Positions 7,938-17,024 of a DNA stretch of 64,000 nt are shown here, piece after piece (position 1 is the first letter of the stretch; every line of letters begins with the position of its first letter). The notes below the pieces were generated by a model. That model was not told where the DNA came from and searched no databases. It was given only the letters and a program-made list of their open reading frames with translations. Made by a program: the position numbers and the translations under genes. Source of the DNA: Rheinheimera riviphila (lineage in GTDB: Bacteria > Pseudomonadota > Gammaproteobacteria > Enterobacterales > Alteromonadaceae); assembly GCF_004005945.1 (NCBI RefSeq), contig NZ_SACS01000009.1, forward strand, positions 1 through 64,000, in the 5' to 3' direction.

Positions 7938-10537
7938 CAGCGGTTCTCCTCAGCAAAAGTTTCGGTTGGTATGGCTGGTGCGCTAACCTGTGCCTTAAGT
8001 CGCGGGCTGGCGGCATCAATAAACTGGCTAGGAATAAGCTGGCCCCGCTCGCTGCGAAAACCAAAGCTGTCGCGCTCTGGCGCAGGCGCGTTGACAAAAC
8101 TTTTGAATCGGGCGCGCTGTTCTGGCGTTTCTAAGGCGGTTTTCCATTCACATTGGTAGTTGTCGACCAATAGCGCCATTTGCGCTTCAAGTTCAGCACC
8201 AATGCCAAGGCTGTCGTGCAAAATCACCTGTTTTAAATAATCCAGGCCACCGTCGAGGTTGCCAAACCAGACCGAAGTGCGTTGCAGCCGATCGGCGGTC
8301 GCGATATAAAACATCAAAAAACGGTCGATGTAGCGCAGCAATTGCTCGTCGGTTAAGTCGGTGGCGAATAAGTCGGCGTGGCGTGGTTTCATGCCGCCGT
8401 TGCCGCAGACATACAAGTTCCAGCCATTTTCGGTGGCAATGACGCCAACATCTTTACTCTGCGCTTCGGCGCATTCACGGGTGCAACCGGAGACAGCCAT
8501 CTTGATTTTGTGCGGGGCGCGCACACCTTTGTAGCGATGTTCAATCAACACCGCCATGCTGACGCTATCTTGCACACCGTAGCGACACCAGGTACTGCCA
8601 ACACAGGATTTCACTGTGCGCAGCGACTTGCCATAAGCATGACCCGTCTCAAAACCGGCATCAATCAGCTGCTGCCACACCAGCGGCAGCTGATCTAAGG
8701 TCGCGCCGAATAAATCAATGCGCTGACCGCCGGTAATTTTGGTGTAGAGCTGATATTGCTCAGCAATCTGGCCGATGCTAATCAGCATTTTTGGCGTGAT
8801 TTCGCCGCCCGGAATACGTGGCACCACTGAATATGTACCGTTTTTTTGCATATTGGCCAGAAAGGTATCGTTGGTGTCCTGCAGCGCCACATGCGGCTTG
8901 GCCAATACCGGTTCATTCCAGCAACTGGCCAAAATAGAACCGACAGCTGGTTTACAAATCTCACAGCCATGGCCTTTGCCATGTTGTGCAATAAGCTCGC
9001 TAAAGGTTTTGATATTGCCAACCCGCACCAGGTGATACAGCTGCTGGCGGCTATAGGCAAAATGCTCACAGATATCTTTTTTCACTGTGACGCCGCGGCT
9101 GGTCAGTTCATGGTCCAGCACGCTTTTTAATAGCGCGGCACAGCCACCACAACCGGTGCCAGCTTTGGTACAGCTTTTAAGGCCGACTAAATCCTGGGTG
9201 CCAGCGTCAATGGCGCTACAGATATTGCCTTTGCTGACATTGTGACAAGAGCAAATGGTAGCGGTGGCGGGCAGGGCGGCGACGCCTAAAGTTGGCGCCG
9301 GGCCAGAAGTCGGTAATATCAGCGCTTCCGGATTTGCCGGTAATTTCAGGCCATTTAGTACATATTGCAGTAAATTATCGTAATAGCTGTTGTCACCAAC
9401 CAGCACGGCGCCGAGCAATTTTTTACCATCTTTTGACAGCACTAATTTGCGGTACACGCCACTTTGGTCATTGCGATAGCGCAAGCTTATCGAGCCCGGC
9501 GTTTTGCCATGGGCGTCGCCAATTGAGCCGACATCCACCCCAAGCAACTTAAGCTTGGTTGACATATCGGCGCCCAAAAACTTTGGCTCGGCGTCCAGGC
9601 ATAAACGGGCTGCTGCGGCACGGGCCATCTGGTAACCGGGTGCGACTAAACCGAAAATCTGGTTGTTCCAAAGCGCACATTCGCCGATGGCAAAAATGTT
9701 GGCATCGCTGGTCTGGCACTGATCGTTAATCACAATGCCACCACGTTCGCCAAGCGTGAGTCCGGCAGCTTTGGCCAAAACGTCTTGTGGCCGGATCCCG
9801 GCAGAAAACACAATCAAATCGGTTTCCAGATGTTGACCATCGGTAAATTGCAGTTGCAGCCGCTTTTCGCTGCCAGCGCAAATTTGCGCTGTGGCTTTTT
9901 CGGTATGCACGGTGACGCCTAACGCCTGAATTTTTGCTTTGAGTAACTCACCGGCGTCCGGATCCAGTTGTACCGGCATGAGGCGGGACGCAAATTCCAC
10001 CACATGCGCTTCGAGGCCAAGCATTTTTAAGGCATTGGCCGCTTCTAAGCCGAGTAAGCCACCGCCGATCACCACGCCAGTCGTAGCATGTTGGCTGCTT
10101 TGATAAATGGCGTCTAAATCTTCTAAGGTGCGATAGACCAGACAATGTGGCTGTGTATTGCCCGGAATGGGCGGTACAAAAGGGTAGGAGCCGGTGGCCA
10201 GTACCAGTTGATCGTATTTGTATTCGCCTTTTGCGGTGCTGACGGTTTTCGCGCTTGGATCAATCGCCAGCACCGCTTCATGCAGATGCAGCTTAATACC
10301 ATGCTGCTGATAAAAATCCGGCGCTGCCAGCATCAGGCCATCAGCGCTTTGTGATTGAAAATACTCGGATAAATGTACCCGGTCATAAGCGGCGACCGGC
10401 TCAGCGCCAAATACCTGAATATTAAACGACGGGATATTAAAAGTGGGGTCTTGCTGCTGACTTTTTTCGACCAGTTGCTCTAAAAAATGTTGGCCGACCA
10501 TGCCGTTGCCAATGACAATTAATTTTAAAGTTTGCAT
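7937..10537 (-). CDS. nirB: Nitrite reductase (NAD(P)H) large subunit NirB
   Basis: An 866-residue cytoplasmic siroheme enzyme that reduces nitrite to ammonium with six electrons. Domains in order: FAD site GNGMVGQHFLE (10-20); NAD site GGGLLGLEAA (158-167); BFD-type [2Fe-2S] ligands C429, C431, C463 and C466; a second BFD-like segment with C525 and C528; and the siroheme/[4Fe-4S] ligands C645, C651, C685 and C689 (CVGSTWC, SGCTREC). Length and ligands match assimilatory NasB/NirB. AGGAG lies upstream of the ATG. The position after uptake genes and before nirD indicates an assimilatory role. Confidence 0.97.
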   Translation of the reverse strand: MQTLKLIVIGNGMVGQHFLEQLVEKSQQQDPTFNIPSFNIQVFGAEPVAAYDRVHLSEYFQSQSADGLMLAAPDFYQQHGIKLHLHEAVLAIDPSAKTVSTAKGEYKYDQLVLATGSYPFVPPIPGNTQPHCLVYRTLEDLDAIYQSSQHATTGVVIGGGLLGLEAANALKMLGLEAHVVEFASRLMPVQLDPDAGELLKAKIQALGVTVHTEKATAQICAGSEKRLQLQFTDGQHLETDLIVFSAGIRPQDVLAKAAGLTLGERGGIVINDQCQTSDANIFAIGECALWNNQIFGLVAPGYQMARAAAARLCLDAEPKFLGADMSTKLKLLGVDVGSIGDAHGKTPGSISLRYRNDQSGVYRKLVLSKDGKKLLGAVLVGDNSYYDNLLQYVLNGLKLPANPEALILPTSGPAPTLGVAALPATATICSCHNVSKGNICSAIDAGTQDLVGLKSCTKAGTGCGGCAALLKSVLDHELTSRGVTVKKDICEHFAYSRQQLYHLVRVGNIKTFSELIAQHGKGHGCEICKPAVGSILASCWNEPVLAKPHVALQDTNDTFLANMQKNGTYSVVPRIPGGEITPKMLISIGQIAEQYQLYTKITGGQRIDLFGATLDQLPLVWQQLIDAGFETGHAYGKSLRTVKSCVGSTWCRYGVQDSVSMAVLIEHRYKGVRAPHKIKMAVSGCTRECAEAQSKDVGVIATENGWNLYVCGNGGMKPRHADLFATDLTDEQLLRYIDRFLMFYIATADRLQRTSVWFGNLDGGLDYLKQVILHDSLGIGAELEAQMALLVDNYQCEWKTALETPEQRARFKSFVNAPAPERDSFGFRSERGQLIPSQFIDAASPRLKAQVSAPAIPTETFAEENR

Positions 10538-10546
10538 CTGCTGCTC

Positions 10547-11986
10547 CTAGGCGGCTAATTCGCCCGCGCTGTGCGAAAGGTTGGGATCGGTGGTTGGCGA
10601 GACTGTTGTCGGCTGCCTGAATAACAACGTTGGATGGCTGCCTTGAATTTGATGGCTGTCCTCGATTGGGGCTTGCTGTAGCAGTTGGCCATAAAACAGG
10701 CTATTGCTGGTATCGCCATACAGCACTGCGCCAACCAAGCGGCCTTGCTGCCACCAGAGTTTGCGATAATCGCCAAGCTGGTGATCCTGATAAACGGCGG
10801 TTTGGTCAAAGCTGGTTGGATCTTTGAGCAAAGTCGGGATGTCGCCGCAGGACCATAAATCGATGCCGCTGATTTTTAAAGCGGTGGCGGTATTGTCCGG
10901 CGTGAACGTAGCCGTACCACCGGTTAAAACTTGCGCTAACACAGTTGCTTGACTGCGAATTGGCGCAAGTAAACCAAAAGTTTGGCCAGCAAATTCTGAG
11001 CATTCGCCGAGCGCAAAAATTGCCGGATCTGAGCTTTGTAAGCGGCTATCGACACAAATGCCGCTGTTGGTTTTCACCCCGGCCAGCTGTGCCAATTGAA
11101 TATTTGGGCTAATGCCAAGGGCTAACACCAATAAATCACAAGGCAAACGGCGGCCGTCTTTCAGAATCACTGCGGACACATTGCCATCGGTTTTATGCTG
11201 CAAACTGGCGATTTCACGGCCAGTTAAAATCATCAAACCGCGGCCGCGCAGTTCGCTGGCCAGTAAATCGGCGGCGGTTGCATCCAGCTGCCGGTTCAGC
11301 AAATAAGGACTGCGCTGCAATAAACAGACTTGCATGCCTTGTTTACGCAAACCTTCGGCTGCTTCCAAACCTAGAAACCCACCGCCGACCACAATGGCGT
11401 GACCTGGTTTGTGGGTGTCTCCAATTACTCCAATTCCAGCCTGACCTGATTTGTGGCTGTCCTCAATTTTGGCCACAGTTTTGAATTGAGCATCGTGCGG
11501 CTGAAAACGCGCGGCGGTTTGCTGCAACAGCGTCAAATCGCGCCAGTTGCGAAAATGGCAGATATTTGATGCTGTCCCAACTGCCTGCCGGGCGTATTCC
11601 GGCGTACTACCTTTTGCACCACAAGCAAACACCAGTTGCTGATAGGTCCAGCAAAAACCTTGTTGGCTGATCACCCGCCGATCGACGCGGTCGATGAGCA
11701 CCACCGGATCCTGCAGATGCAGATCAATGCCATGTTGTTGATACCATCCCAGCGGCTCCAGCATCGCTTGCTCTGGCGCCAATTCACCGGCCAGTACCGG
11801 CGATAACAACACTCGGTTGTAGGCAGGCAAGGCTTCGTCGCCAATCACCAAAATACGTTGTGGCCGGTTTGGTTGTTGTATTAGTTCGCTTAACAGCGCA
11901 AAGCAGGCCATGCCGTTGCCGATGATCACCAGTTGATAGTCGGTTTGGGGCGTGCCAGCTGTTGGATGGAGGTTGCTCAAAGTCAT
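10547..11986 (-). CDS. FAD/NAD(P)-dependent oxidoreductase, NasC-like electron-transfer subunit
   Basis: A 479-residue flavoprotein resembling the N-terminal third of NirB. It has an FAD motif (VIIGNGMACFA, about 20-30), an NAD motif (VVGGGFLGLEAAEGL, about 199-213) and the second FAD contact (SSDPAIFALGECSEFAGQTFGLLAP). In Klebsiella, nasC has the same position between nasD and nasB and passes electrons from NADH to the nitrate reductase NasA; by position this gene is the best counterpart. No cysteine cluster is visible, so it carries flavin only. Residues about 166-195 hold an extra segment with a duplicated motif (see the repeat at 11401-11484). It overlaps nasD by four bases. A rubredoxin-reductase-like role is the alternative. 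Confidence 0.8.
   Translation of the reverse strand: MTLSNLHPTAGTPQTDYQLVIIGNGMACFALLSELIQQPNRPQRILVIGDEALPAYNRVLLSPVLAGELAPEQAMLEPLGWYQQHGIDLHLQDPVVLIDRVDRRVISQQGFCWTYQQLVFACGAKGSTPEYARQAVGTASNICHFRNWRDLTLLQQTAARFQPHDAQFKTVAKIEDSHKSGQAGIGVIGDTHKPGHAIVVGGGFLGLEAAEGLRKQGMQVCLLQRSPYLLNRQLDATAADLLASELRGRGLMILTGREIASLQHKTDGNVSAVILKDGRRLPCDLLVLALGISPNIQLAQLAGVKTNSGICVDSRLQSSDPAIFALGECSEFAGQTFGLLAPIRSQATVLAQVLTGGTATFTPDNTATALKISGIDLWSCGDIPTLLKDPTSFDQTAVYQDHQLGDYRKLWWQQGRLVGAVLYGDTSNSLFYGQLLQQAPIEDSHQIQGSHPTLLFRQPTTVSPTTDPNLSHSAGELAA
11401..11484 (-). repeat. In-frame 42-bp direct repeat inside the NasC-like gene
   Basis: GACCTGGTTTGTGGGTGTCT at 11401 recurs as GACCTGATTTGTGGCTGTCC at 11443. The two copies are 42 bases (14 codons) apart and differ by a few substitutions in the first 26 bases. 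On the coding strand they give IEDSHKSGQA and IGDTHKPGHA, just before the NAD-binding motif. This looks like a local tandem duplication that kept the frame. Confidence 0.6.
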
Positions 11987-12837
11987 GCTGATTTCGCCTC
12001 CACTGTCACGATTGCAGGTTTTGCTGCTTTGGTTTGCGTATGCAAAGGCTCAATTTTGCGCTGCTTTTCATACAAGAAACTCAGCACCTGATGGCGATAA
12101 TGGTTGTAACGGGCATCGTCCGACAACGCCAGCCGTTCGCGTGGCCGTGGCAAATCGATGTGCAAAATCTCGCCGATGGTGGCAGCAGGGCCGTTGGTCA
12201 TCATCACGATGCGATCGGATAACAACACCGCTTCATCGACATCGTGGGTGATCATAATCACTGTGTTATTCAGTTTCGCCTGAATATCCATCACCGAATC
12301 CTGCAGATGGGCGCGGGTCAGGGCGTCGAGCGCCCCAAAAGGTTCGTCCATCAACAGCACTTGCGGCTGCATCGCCAGTGCTCGGGCAATGCCGACCCGT
12401 TGTTTCATACCGCCGGAAATTTCTGACGGGCGTTTATCCAGCGCGTGGGTCATTTGCACCAAAGCTAAGTTGTGCAAAATCCAGTCGCGCATTTCGCTTT
12501 TGGATTTTTTGCCGCGAAACACCTGTTTTACCGCCAGTTCAACGTTCTGGTAGACCGTGAGCCACGGCAACAACGAGTGGTTCTGAAACACCACCGCGCG
12601 TTCTGGCCCCGGTTCATTCACTTCTTTGTTATTTAAAATCACGCCGCCGGTGCTGGCTTGCAATAAACCGGCGACAATATTCAGCACCGTCGATTTACCG
12701 CAACCGGAATGGCCAATCAGGCTGACAAATTCGCCTTGGGCGATATCCAGATTGACGTTTTGCAGCGCAACAAAATCACCTTTGGCAGTGGGGAAACTGA
12801 TCCCGACCTGACTGAGTTGTAATTGGGCTTTTTGCAT
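11983..12837 (-). CDS. nasD: Nitrate/nitrite ABC transporter ATPase (NasD/NrtC-NrtD type)
   Basis: A 284-residue ATPase that drives nitrate uptake. Walker [10 protein letters not shown] is at about residues 42-50, the signature [17 protein letters not shown] at about 138-154, Walker [17 protein letters not shown] follows, and the switch His lies in [11 protein letters not shown]. The sequence is typical of the nitrate/sulfonate/taurine importer family; the nirB context specifies nitrate. The C-terminal 35 residues are a short extension without the solute-binding domain fused in cyanobacterial NrtC. AGGAG precedes the ATG. It sits 37 bases after the permease gene. Confidence 0.92.
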   Translation of the reverse strand: MQKAQLQLSQVGISFPTAKGDFVALQNVNLDIAQGEFVSLIGHSGCGKSTVLNIVAGLLQASTGGVILNNKEVNEPGPERAVVFQNHSLLPWLTVYQNVELAVKQVFRGKKSKSEMRDWILHNLALVQMTHALDKRPSEISGGMKQRVGIARALAMQPQVLLMDEPFGALDALTRAHLQDSVMDIQAKLNNTVIMITHDVDEAVLLSDRIVMMTNGPAATIGEILHIDLPRPRERLALSDDARYNHYRHQVLSFLYEKQRKIEPLHTQTKAAKPAIVTVEAKSA

Positions 12838-12874
12838 TTTGCAGCTCCTGTAAGCTTGTTTATCGCAACCGCTG

Positions 12875-13873
12875 TTAACGCAGTACGGCGTTTTTATCCC
12901 AGTTGACGTAGCGCTGTAGTAACAACATCAGCCGATCCAGCACAAAACCAATCACGCCAATCACCAGCACCGCAGCGCAAATGCGGCTAAGTGATTGCGA
13001 TGAACCATTCTGAAATTCGTCCCAGACAAATTTGCCAAGCCCAGGGTTTTGCGCGAGCATTTCGGCGGCAATCAGCACCATCCAGGCAATGCCCAGCGAT
13101 AGTCGCATCCCGGTAAAAATCATCGGAATTGCTGAAGGCAGCACGATGGTTTTGATATGGCTGACCCAGCGCAGCCGCAGCACTTTGCTGACGTTTTCCA
13201 AATCGGGCGAAATCTGACTCACACCGACAATGGTATTGATCAGCGTCGGCCATAATGAACAGAGCGCCACGGTAAAAGCCGAGACTAAAAAGGATCGGGA
13301 TAACCCACCTTCGGTTTGCGGGTACAAAGCGCTGACCAAAATGGTAATAAGCGGCAGCCAGGCCAAAGGCGAAATCGGTTTAAACAGCTGAATGAGCGGA
13401 TTAAACACCGCATATAACTTCGGACTTAACCCAATCACCACGCCAGCCGGAATGGCCAGCAAGGTTGCCAGCGCAAAACCGCAGAGCACCGTCAGCAAGC
13501 TAGTGGCGATTTGACTGAAAAAAGTCGGTCGGCCGCTGTAAGGGCGAATTTGTGCTTCACTGTTTGGATCAGTCAGTCTTAACTGCTCCAATCGCGCTTG
13601 CTGGCGCTGATAAAACGCCGCTTCGCGTTGTTGCTCGGCCTGGTGCTCATCCAACAAATTACTGAACTGTTCAGCCACCGCAACTGGTCCCGGAAACGAG
13701 CCTAAAGTCGTCACAATCTGACTGGCAACGGCGTGCCACAGCAGGAAAAATAGCGTCAGACCGACCAGCGGTAATAACAGTTGTTGCAACCGTAGCTGGG
13801 TTTGTGGGTGTTTGGCCCAGTTCAATTTATGGCTTTGTGTTTTGACCCAACGGGCTGGCAAAAATATCTGCAT
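12875..13873 (-). CDS. nasE: Nitrate ABC transporter permease (NasE/NrtB type)
   Basis: A 332-residue inner-membrane permease with about six membrane segments. After the first segment (LLLPLVGLTLFFLLWHAV) there is a charged periplasmic insertion of about 70 residues (EQQREAAFYQRQQARLEQL), usual in NrtB proteins, then the BPD_transp_1 core with the EAA-type loop around LENVSKVLRLRWVSHIKTI. AAGGAG lies nine bases before the ATG. Its partners are the ATPase downstream and the binding protein upstream in one operon. Confidence 0.93.
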   Translation of the reverse strand: MQIFLPARWVKTQSHKLNWAKHPQTQLRLQQLLLPLVGLTLFFLLWHAVASQIVTTLGSFPGPVAVAEQFSNLLDEHQAEQQREAAFYQRQQARLEQLRLTDPNSEAQIRPYSGRPTFFSQIATSLLTVLCGFALATLLAIPAGVVIGLSPKLYAVFNPLIQLFKPISPLAWLPLITILVSALYPQTEGGLSRSFLVSAFTVALCSLWPTLINTIVGVSQISPDLENVSKVLRLRWVSHIKTIVLPSAIPMIFTGMRLSLGIAWMVLIAAEMLAQNPGLGKFVWDEFQNGSSQSLSRICAAVLVIGVIGFVLDRLMLLLQRYVNWDKNAVLR

Positions 13874-13900
13874 CTCGAATACTCCTTCCGATCACGCCGG

Positions 13901-15310
13901 TTAGTCTTTGTTACCGAGCGCAAACTGGCGCAGGTATTGGTTGGGTGTGCGCCCATCAAAGGCGATACCATCGATAAACGGCATCACACCAGCAGCGCGC
14001 AGGCCGGTTTCAACGTTAAAATCGGGGAAATCAGCCGCTGTTAGTTTTTGCTCTTTGATAAGTTCCATCGCTGCTTGTTGATAAATCGCCGGCTGAAACA
14101 CTTGTTTGGCGGTTTGTAGGTACCAGGCGTCAGTTTGCGCGCTACTGATTTGGCCCCAACGGCGCATTTGCGATAAATACCAAATTGCATCTGAGTAATA
14201 AGGGTAGGTAGCGTGGTAGCGGAAAAACACGTTAAAATCCGGTGCTTTACGCACGTCGCCTTTGCTGTATTCAAAGATACCGGTCATGCTGTTGGCGATA
14301 ATTTTCTCATCGGCGCCCACATAAAATGGCTGGGAAATTAATTTTGCGGCGGCGGCGCGGTTTTGGTTGTTGTTTTGATCCAACCAATGGCCAGCGCGGA
14401 TCAAGGCTTTGACCAGCTTTAAGTGCGTCGTCGGGTTTTTCTCGGCCCAGCTTTTACTGACCCCAAAGATTTTTTCTGCCATATGCCGGTGAATATCTTC
14501 ATTGGTCACCACCGGCACGCCTAAACCACGGGCCACTGCCTGTTGGTTCCACGGCTCGCCAACGCAATAACCATCAATGGTGCCTGCTTCTAAAGTTGCT
14601 GGCATTTGTGGTGGCGGGGTGACTGAAATCAGCACCTGCGCATCGAGCTGACCCGAATTGTCGCCCTTATCCGGCGCATAAAAACCAGGGTGAATACCAG
14701 CAGCGGCCAGCCAATAACGCAGTTCATAGTTATGGCTGGAGAAGGGGAATACCATCGCCAATTGCAGTTTTTTACCTTTTTCAGCAAAGCTATTCAGCAC
14801 CGGCTGCAATGTGTTGGCATGCAGTGGAAACTGTACTTTGCCGGTTGCATCTTTTGGCAAGGTAGCTTGCAGCTGTTGCCAGACGTTGTTGCTAACAGTA
14901 CAAGCGTTGCCGTTTAAATCCATCACAAAAGCGGTTTGCAGCGCCGCTTTGGTACCGATACCAACGGTTGCCGCCAGCGCCTGCCCGGTCAGCATATGGG
15001 CGCCGTCGAGTTGGCCGTCAATCACCCGGTCCAGCAATACTTTCCAGTTCGCCTGCGCTTCTAATTCAACAAACAAACCTTCATCTTCGAAAAAACCTTG
15101 CTCCAACGCGACAGCTAATGGCGCCATATCGGTCAGCTTGATAAAACCAAGCTTCAGTTCGGTTTTTTCGGCGGTGGCGGCTGTTGCAGCGGCGCTTTCT
15201 ATCAACAAGCTGCTAAGGAACACGCTGCTATATAACAAGGTGCCCAGCATCAGCGGTACCCAGCGTTTGCCAGGGGTTACACCGGTATATTTTTGTTGTT
15301 TAAACATCAT
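13901..15310 (-). CDS. nasF: Nitrate-binding periplasmic protein (NasF/NrtA type)
   Basis: A solute-binding protein of about 469 residues that captures nitrate for the importer. It begins with a long signal region (basic residues, then LMLGTLLYSSVFLSSLLI) followed by the mature start KLGFIKLTDMAPLAVALEQG, and contains family segments DGYCVGEPWNQQAVARG and AEKIFGVSKSWAEKNPTTHL. Two adjacent ATGs (15310 and 15307) follow AGAGGGA; either may be used. The open frame continues 34 codons upstream through the leader terminator stem, which is not credible as protein. As first gene of the operon it is probably controlled by the sigma-54 promoter and attenuator listed below. Confidence 0.95.
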   Translation of the reverse strand: MMFKQQKYTGVTPGKRWVPLMLGTLLYSSVFLSSLLIESAAATAATAEKTELKLGFIKLTDMAPLAVALEQGFFEDEGLFVELEAQANWKVLLDRVIDGQLDGAHMLTGQALAATVGIGTKAALQTAFVMDLNGNACTVSNNVWQQLQATLPKDATGKVQFPLHANTLQPVLNSFAEKGKKLQLAMVFPFSSHNYELRYWLAAAGIHPGFYAPDKGDNSGQLDAQVLISVTPPPQMPATLEAGTIDGYCVGEPWNQQAVARGLGVPVVTNEDIHRHMAEKIFGVSKSWAEKNPTTHLKLVKALIRAGHWLDQNNNQNRAAAAKLISQPFYVGADEKIIANSMTGIFEYSKGDVRKAPDFNVFFRYHATYPYYSDAIWYLSQMRRWGQISSAQTDAWYLQTAKQVFQPAIYQQAAMELIKEQKLTAADFPDFNVETGLRAAGVMPFIDGIAFDGRTPNQYLRQFALGNKD

Positions 15311-15356
15311 TCCCTCTGAGTCTGTTTGTCGATGGCTGCTGCCGTAAGTTTTTGGC

Positions 15357-15408
15357 AAAAAAAAAACGCCATTTGACAGATCCCGGAAGCGGAAGCTGTC
15401 AAATGGCG
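15357..15408 (-). terminator. Leader terminator/attenuator upstream of nasF
   Basis: On the minus strand, CGCCATTTGACAG and CTGTCAAATGGCG form a perfect 13-bp stem around a 16-base loop (which can itself pair UUCC with GGGA), followed at once by ten U. It lies between the promoter and the nasF start, not after a gene, so it should stop transcription unless antitermination occurs. In Klebsiella the nasF leader has such a terminator, overcome by the nitrate-sensing ANTAR protein NasR; the same logic is inferred here. No regulator gene is in the window. Confidence 0.8.
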
Positions 15409-15483
15409 TCATTGCCAGGTAGCAAAATTTAAGCTGAGTTGATTGTTGTTATTGTGACCAGTACCAACCAGCATCTATGACTT

Positions 15484-15499
15484 AGCAGCTGTCGTGCCA
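15484..15499 (-). promoter_or_regulatory. Sigma-54 (RpoN) type promoter for the nas operon
   Basis: The minus strand reads TGGCACGACAGCTGCT: GG and GC are separated by exactly ten bases and it differs from TGGCACG-N4-TTGCW by one base. It is about 175 bases before the nasF start, leaving a leader that contains the terminator. Nitrogen-regulated nas operons are RpoN/NtrC-dependent in enteric bacteria, so function and sequence agree. Confidence 0.7.
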
Positions 15500-15595
15500 G
15501 AGTTGTTTGCAATTCATAAGGCTATGAAATTAGATGAATTTGTTTGATTCGAAGCATTCGGCTATCGACAGCAGGTGCAAAATTCTGAACTTAAC

Positions 15596-15613
15596 TGGTG
15601 CAAAGCTGCACCA
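15596..15613. promoter_or_regulatory. Dyad that may bind a regulator (nasF-moeA intergenic)
   Basis: TGGTGCA-AAGC-TGCACCA is a perfect 7-bp dyad about 100 bases upstream of the sigma-54 promoter. The half-sites resemble those of NtrC (TGCACCA/TGGTGCA) but in the reverse order. It could be a divergent-region operator for the nas operon, or a hairpin. The rest of 15500-15790 shows no clear feature. Confidence 0.35.
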
Positions 15614-15790
15614 TTTTAATTCAGGCCAACAAGTGCAACCGCGTTTAAAAAAGTATGTCACAAAAAGTATGTCACTGGCGCCGACGGCCGGGCGTTGGCG
15701 ATTTTTAAGATCAGGCGGTTGCATCGGGAGGGCGAGCCAGCATAAGCTCGGAACCAGATGTTGATAACATAAGCTGGAGCCAGCACCCGG

Positions 15791-17011
15791 ATGAAATCTC
15801 CTTTATTAAGTTTTAATGATGCGCTGACGGCGCTGCTGGCAACCATCACCGCTACCACTCGCCGTGAACAATTGCCGTTGTCGCAAGCTTTGGGCCGGGT
15901 CTGTGCGTTGGATCTGTTGTCGCCGCTGGACGTGCCGGCTTATACCAATGCCGCGATGGATGGTTATGCGCTGCGCGCCTTGGACGCGGCAAGTTTTGAT
16001 TGTTTGCGGATTGCAGGCCAAAGTTTGGCCGGACATCCGTTCGCTGGAGAGGTACCCGCTGGCAGCTGCGTGCGGATCATGACCGGCGCTATGATACCGG
16101 CCACCTTGGATACCGTGGTGATGCAGGAAGAGACCGAACTGACTGCCGATGGGGTGCTGCTCCGTAAACCGGTGCAGCTTGGTTCGCATATTCGCGAGCA
16201 AGGCAGTGAAATTTCGCGGCAGCAAGTGGTGTTGCGCGCGGGCAAAAAACTAACGGCGATTGACGTTGGGGTGTTGGCTACTTTGGGGTTAGCAGAAGTT
16301 CCGGTATTTACGCCGCTCAAGGTGGCCGTGCTGTCCACCGGTGATGAATTAGTGCCACCAGGTCAACCATTAGCAACTGGCCAGATTTATGACAGCAACC
16401 GATTTTTATTGCTGGCGATGTTACGGCGACTGGACCTTGAGGTGACTGATTTAGGTTGGGTTGGGGATGACAAAACTCAGCTGCGTCAGGCATTTGATCG
16501 GGCCAGCGCTGAGTTTGATGTCCTCATCACCAGTGGCGGCGTGTCGGTTGGTGACGCTGACTACACTGCAGAAATTTTACATGAAGCAGGACAGGTTGAA
16601 TTCTGGAAAGTGGCGATGAAGCCGGGTAAACCATTTGCCTGTGGTCGTTATGGTCAAAGCTGGTTTTTTGGGTTGCCTGGCAACCCGGTGTCGGCGGCGG
16701 TGACGTTGGATTTATTGGTGCAACCGGCACTGCGGCAATTGTCCGGCGAAACCCTTGTCACGCCAAATGCGTTGCGGGCCGCGGCAGCGCAGCCTATTCG
16801 CAAAACCGCCGGCCGGATGGATTTTCAGCGTGGCCGCTATTGGCAAGTTGCCGATGGCAGTTTGTTGGCAGAGCCGGTTGGCAGCCAAAGTTCGGCGATG
16901 TTAACTTCATTTAACCAAGCCAATTGTTACCTTGCGCTGGAACAACACCGAGCCGATGTCGCAGCAGGTGAAACTGTGACTGTGTGGCCGTTGGGGCGGA
17001 TGTTTTATTGA
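15791..17011 (+). CDS. moeA: Molybdopterin molybdenumtransferase MoeA
   Basis: A 406-residue enzyme that inserts molybdate into adenylylated molybdopterin. Family segments run in order: VPAYTNAAMDGYALR (start of domain I), RIMTGAMIPATLDTVVMQEE, the MoCF-binding domain with VLSTGDELVPPGQPL and TSGGVSVGDADYT, then KPGKPFACGR and FFGLPGNPVSA, and the C-terminal beta-barrel. Length matches E. coli MoeA (411). It is divergent from the nas operon, whose last gene is moaA; together they suggest cofactor supply for a nitrate reductase. No strong Shine-Dalgarno is seen, but the ATG fits the family N-terminus. Confidence 0.96.
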   Translation: MKSPLLSFNDALTALLATITATTRREQLPLSQALGRVCALDLLSPLDVPAYTNAAMDGYALRALDAASFDCLRIAGQSLAGHPFAGEVPAGSCVRIMTGAMIPATLDTVVMQEETELTADGVLLRKPVQLGSHIREQGSEISRQQVVLRAGKKLTAIDVGVLATLGLAEVPVFTPLKVAVLSTGDELVPPGQPLATGQIYDSNRFLLLAMLRRLDLEVTDLGWVGDDKTQLRQAFDRASAEFDVLITSGGVSVGDADYTAEILHEAGQVEFWKVAMKPGKPFACGRYGQSWFFGLPGNPVSAAVTLDLLVQPALRQLSGETLVTPNALRAAAAQPIRKTAGRMDFQRGRYWQVADGSLLAEPVGSQSSAMLTSFNQANCYLALEQHRADVAAGETVTVWPLGRMFY

Positions 17012-17024
17012 CGTTGTCACAGCG

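Noticed and set aside
14811-15347. Plus-strand frame of 178 codons opposite nasF
   Set aside because: Antisense shadow of a clearly coding gene, with Ser/Ala-rich composition typical of such shadows.
15311-15412. N-terminal extension of NasF by 34 codons
   Set aside because: It would be translated through the terminator stem; the signal peptide begins only after the ATG pair at 15310/15307.
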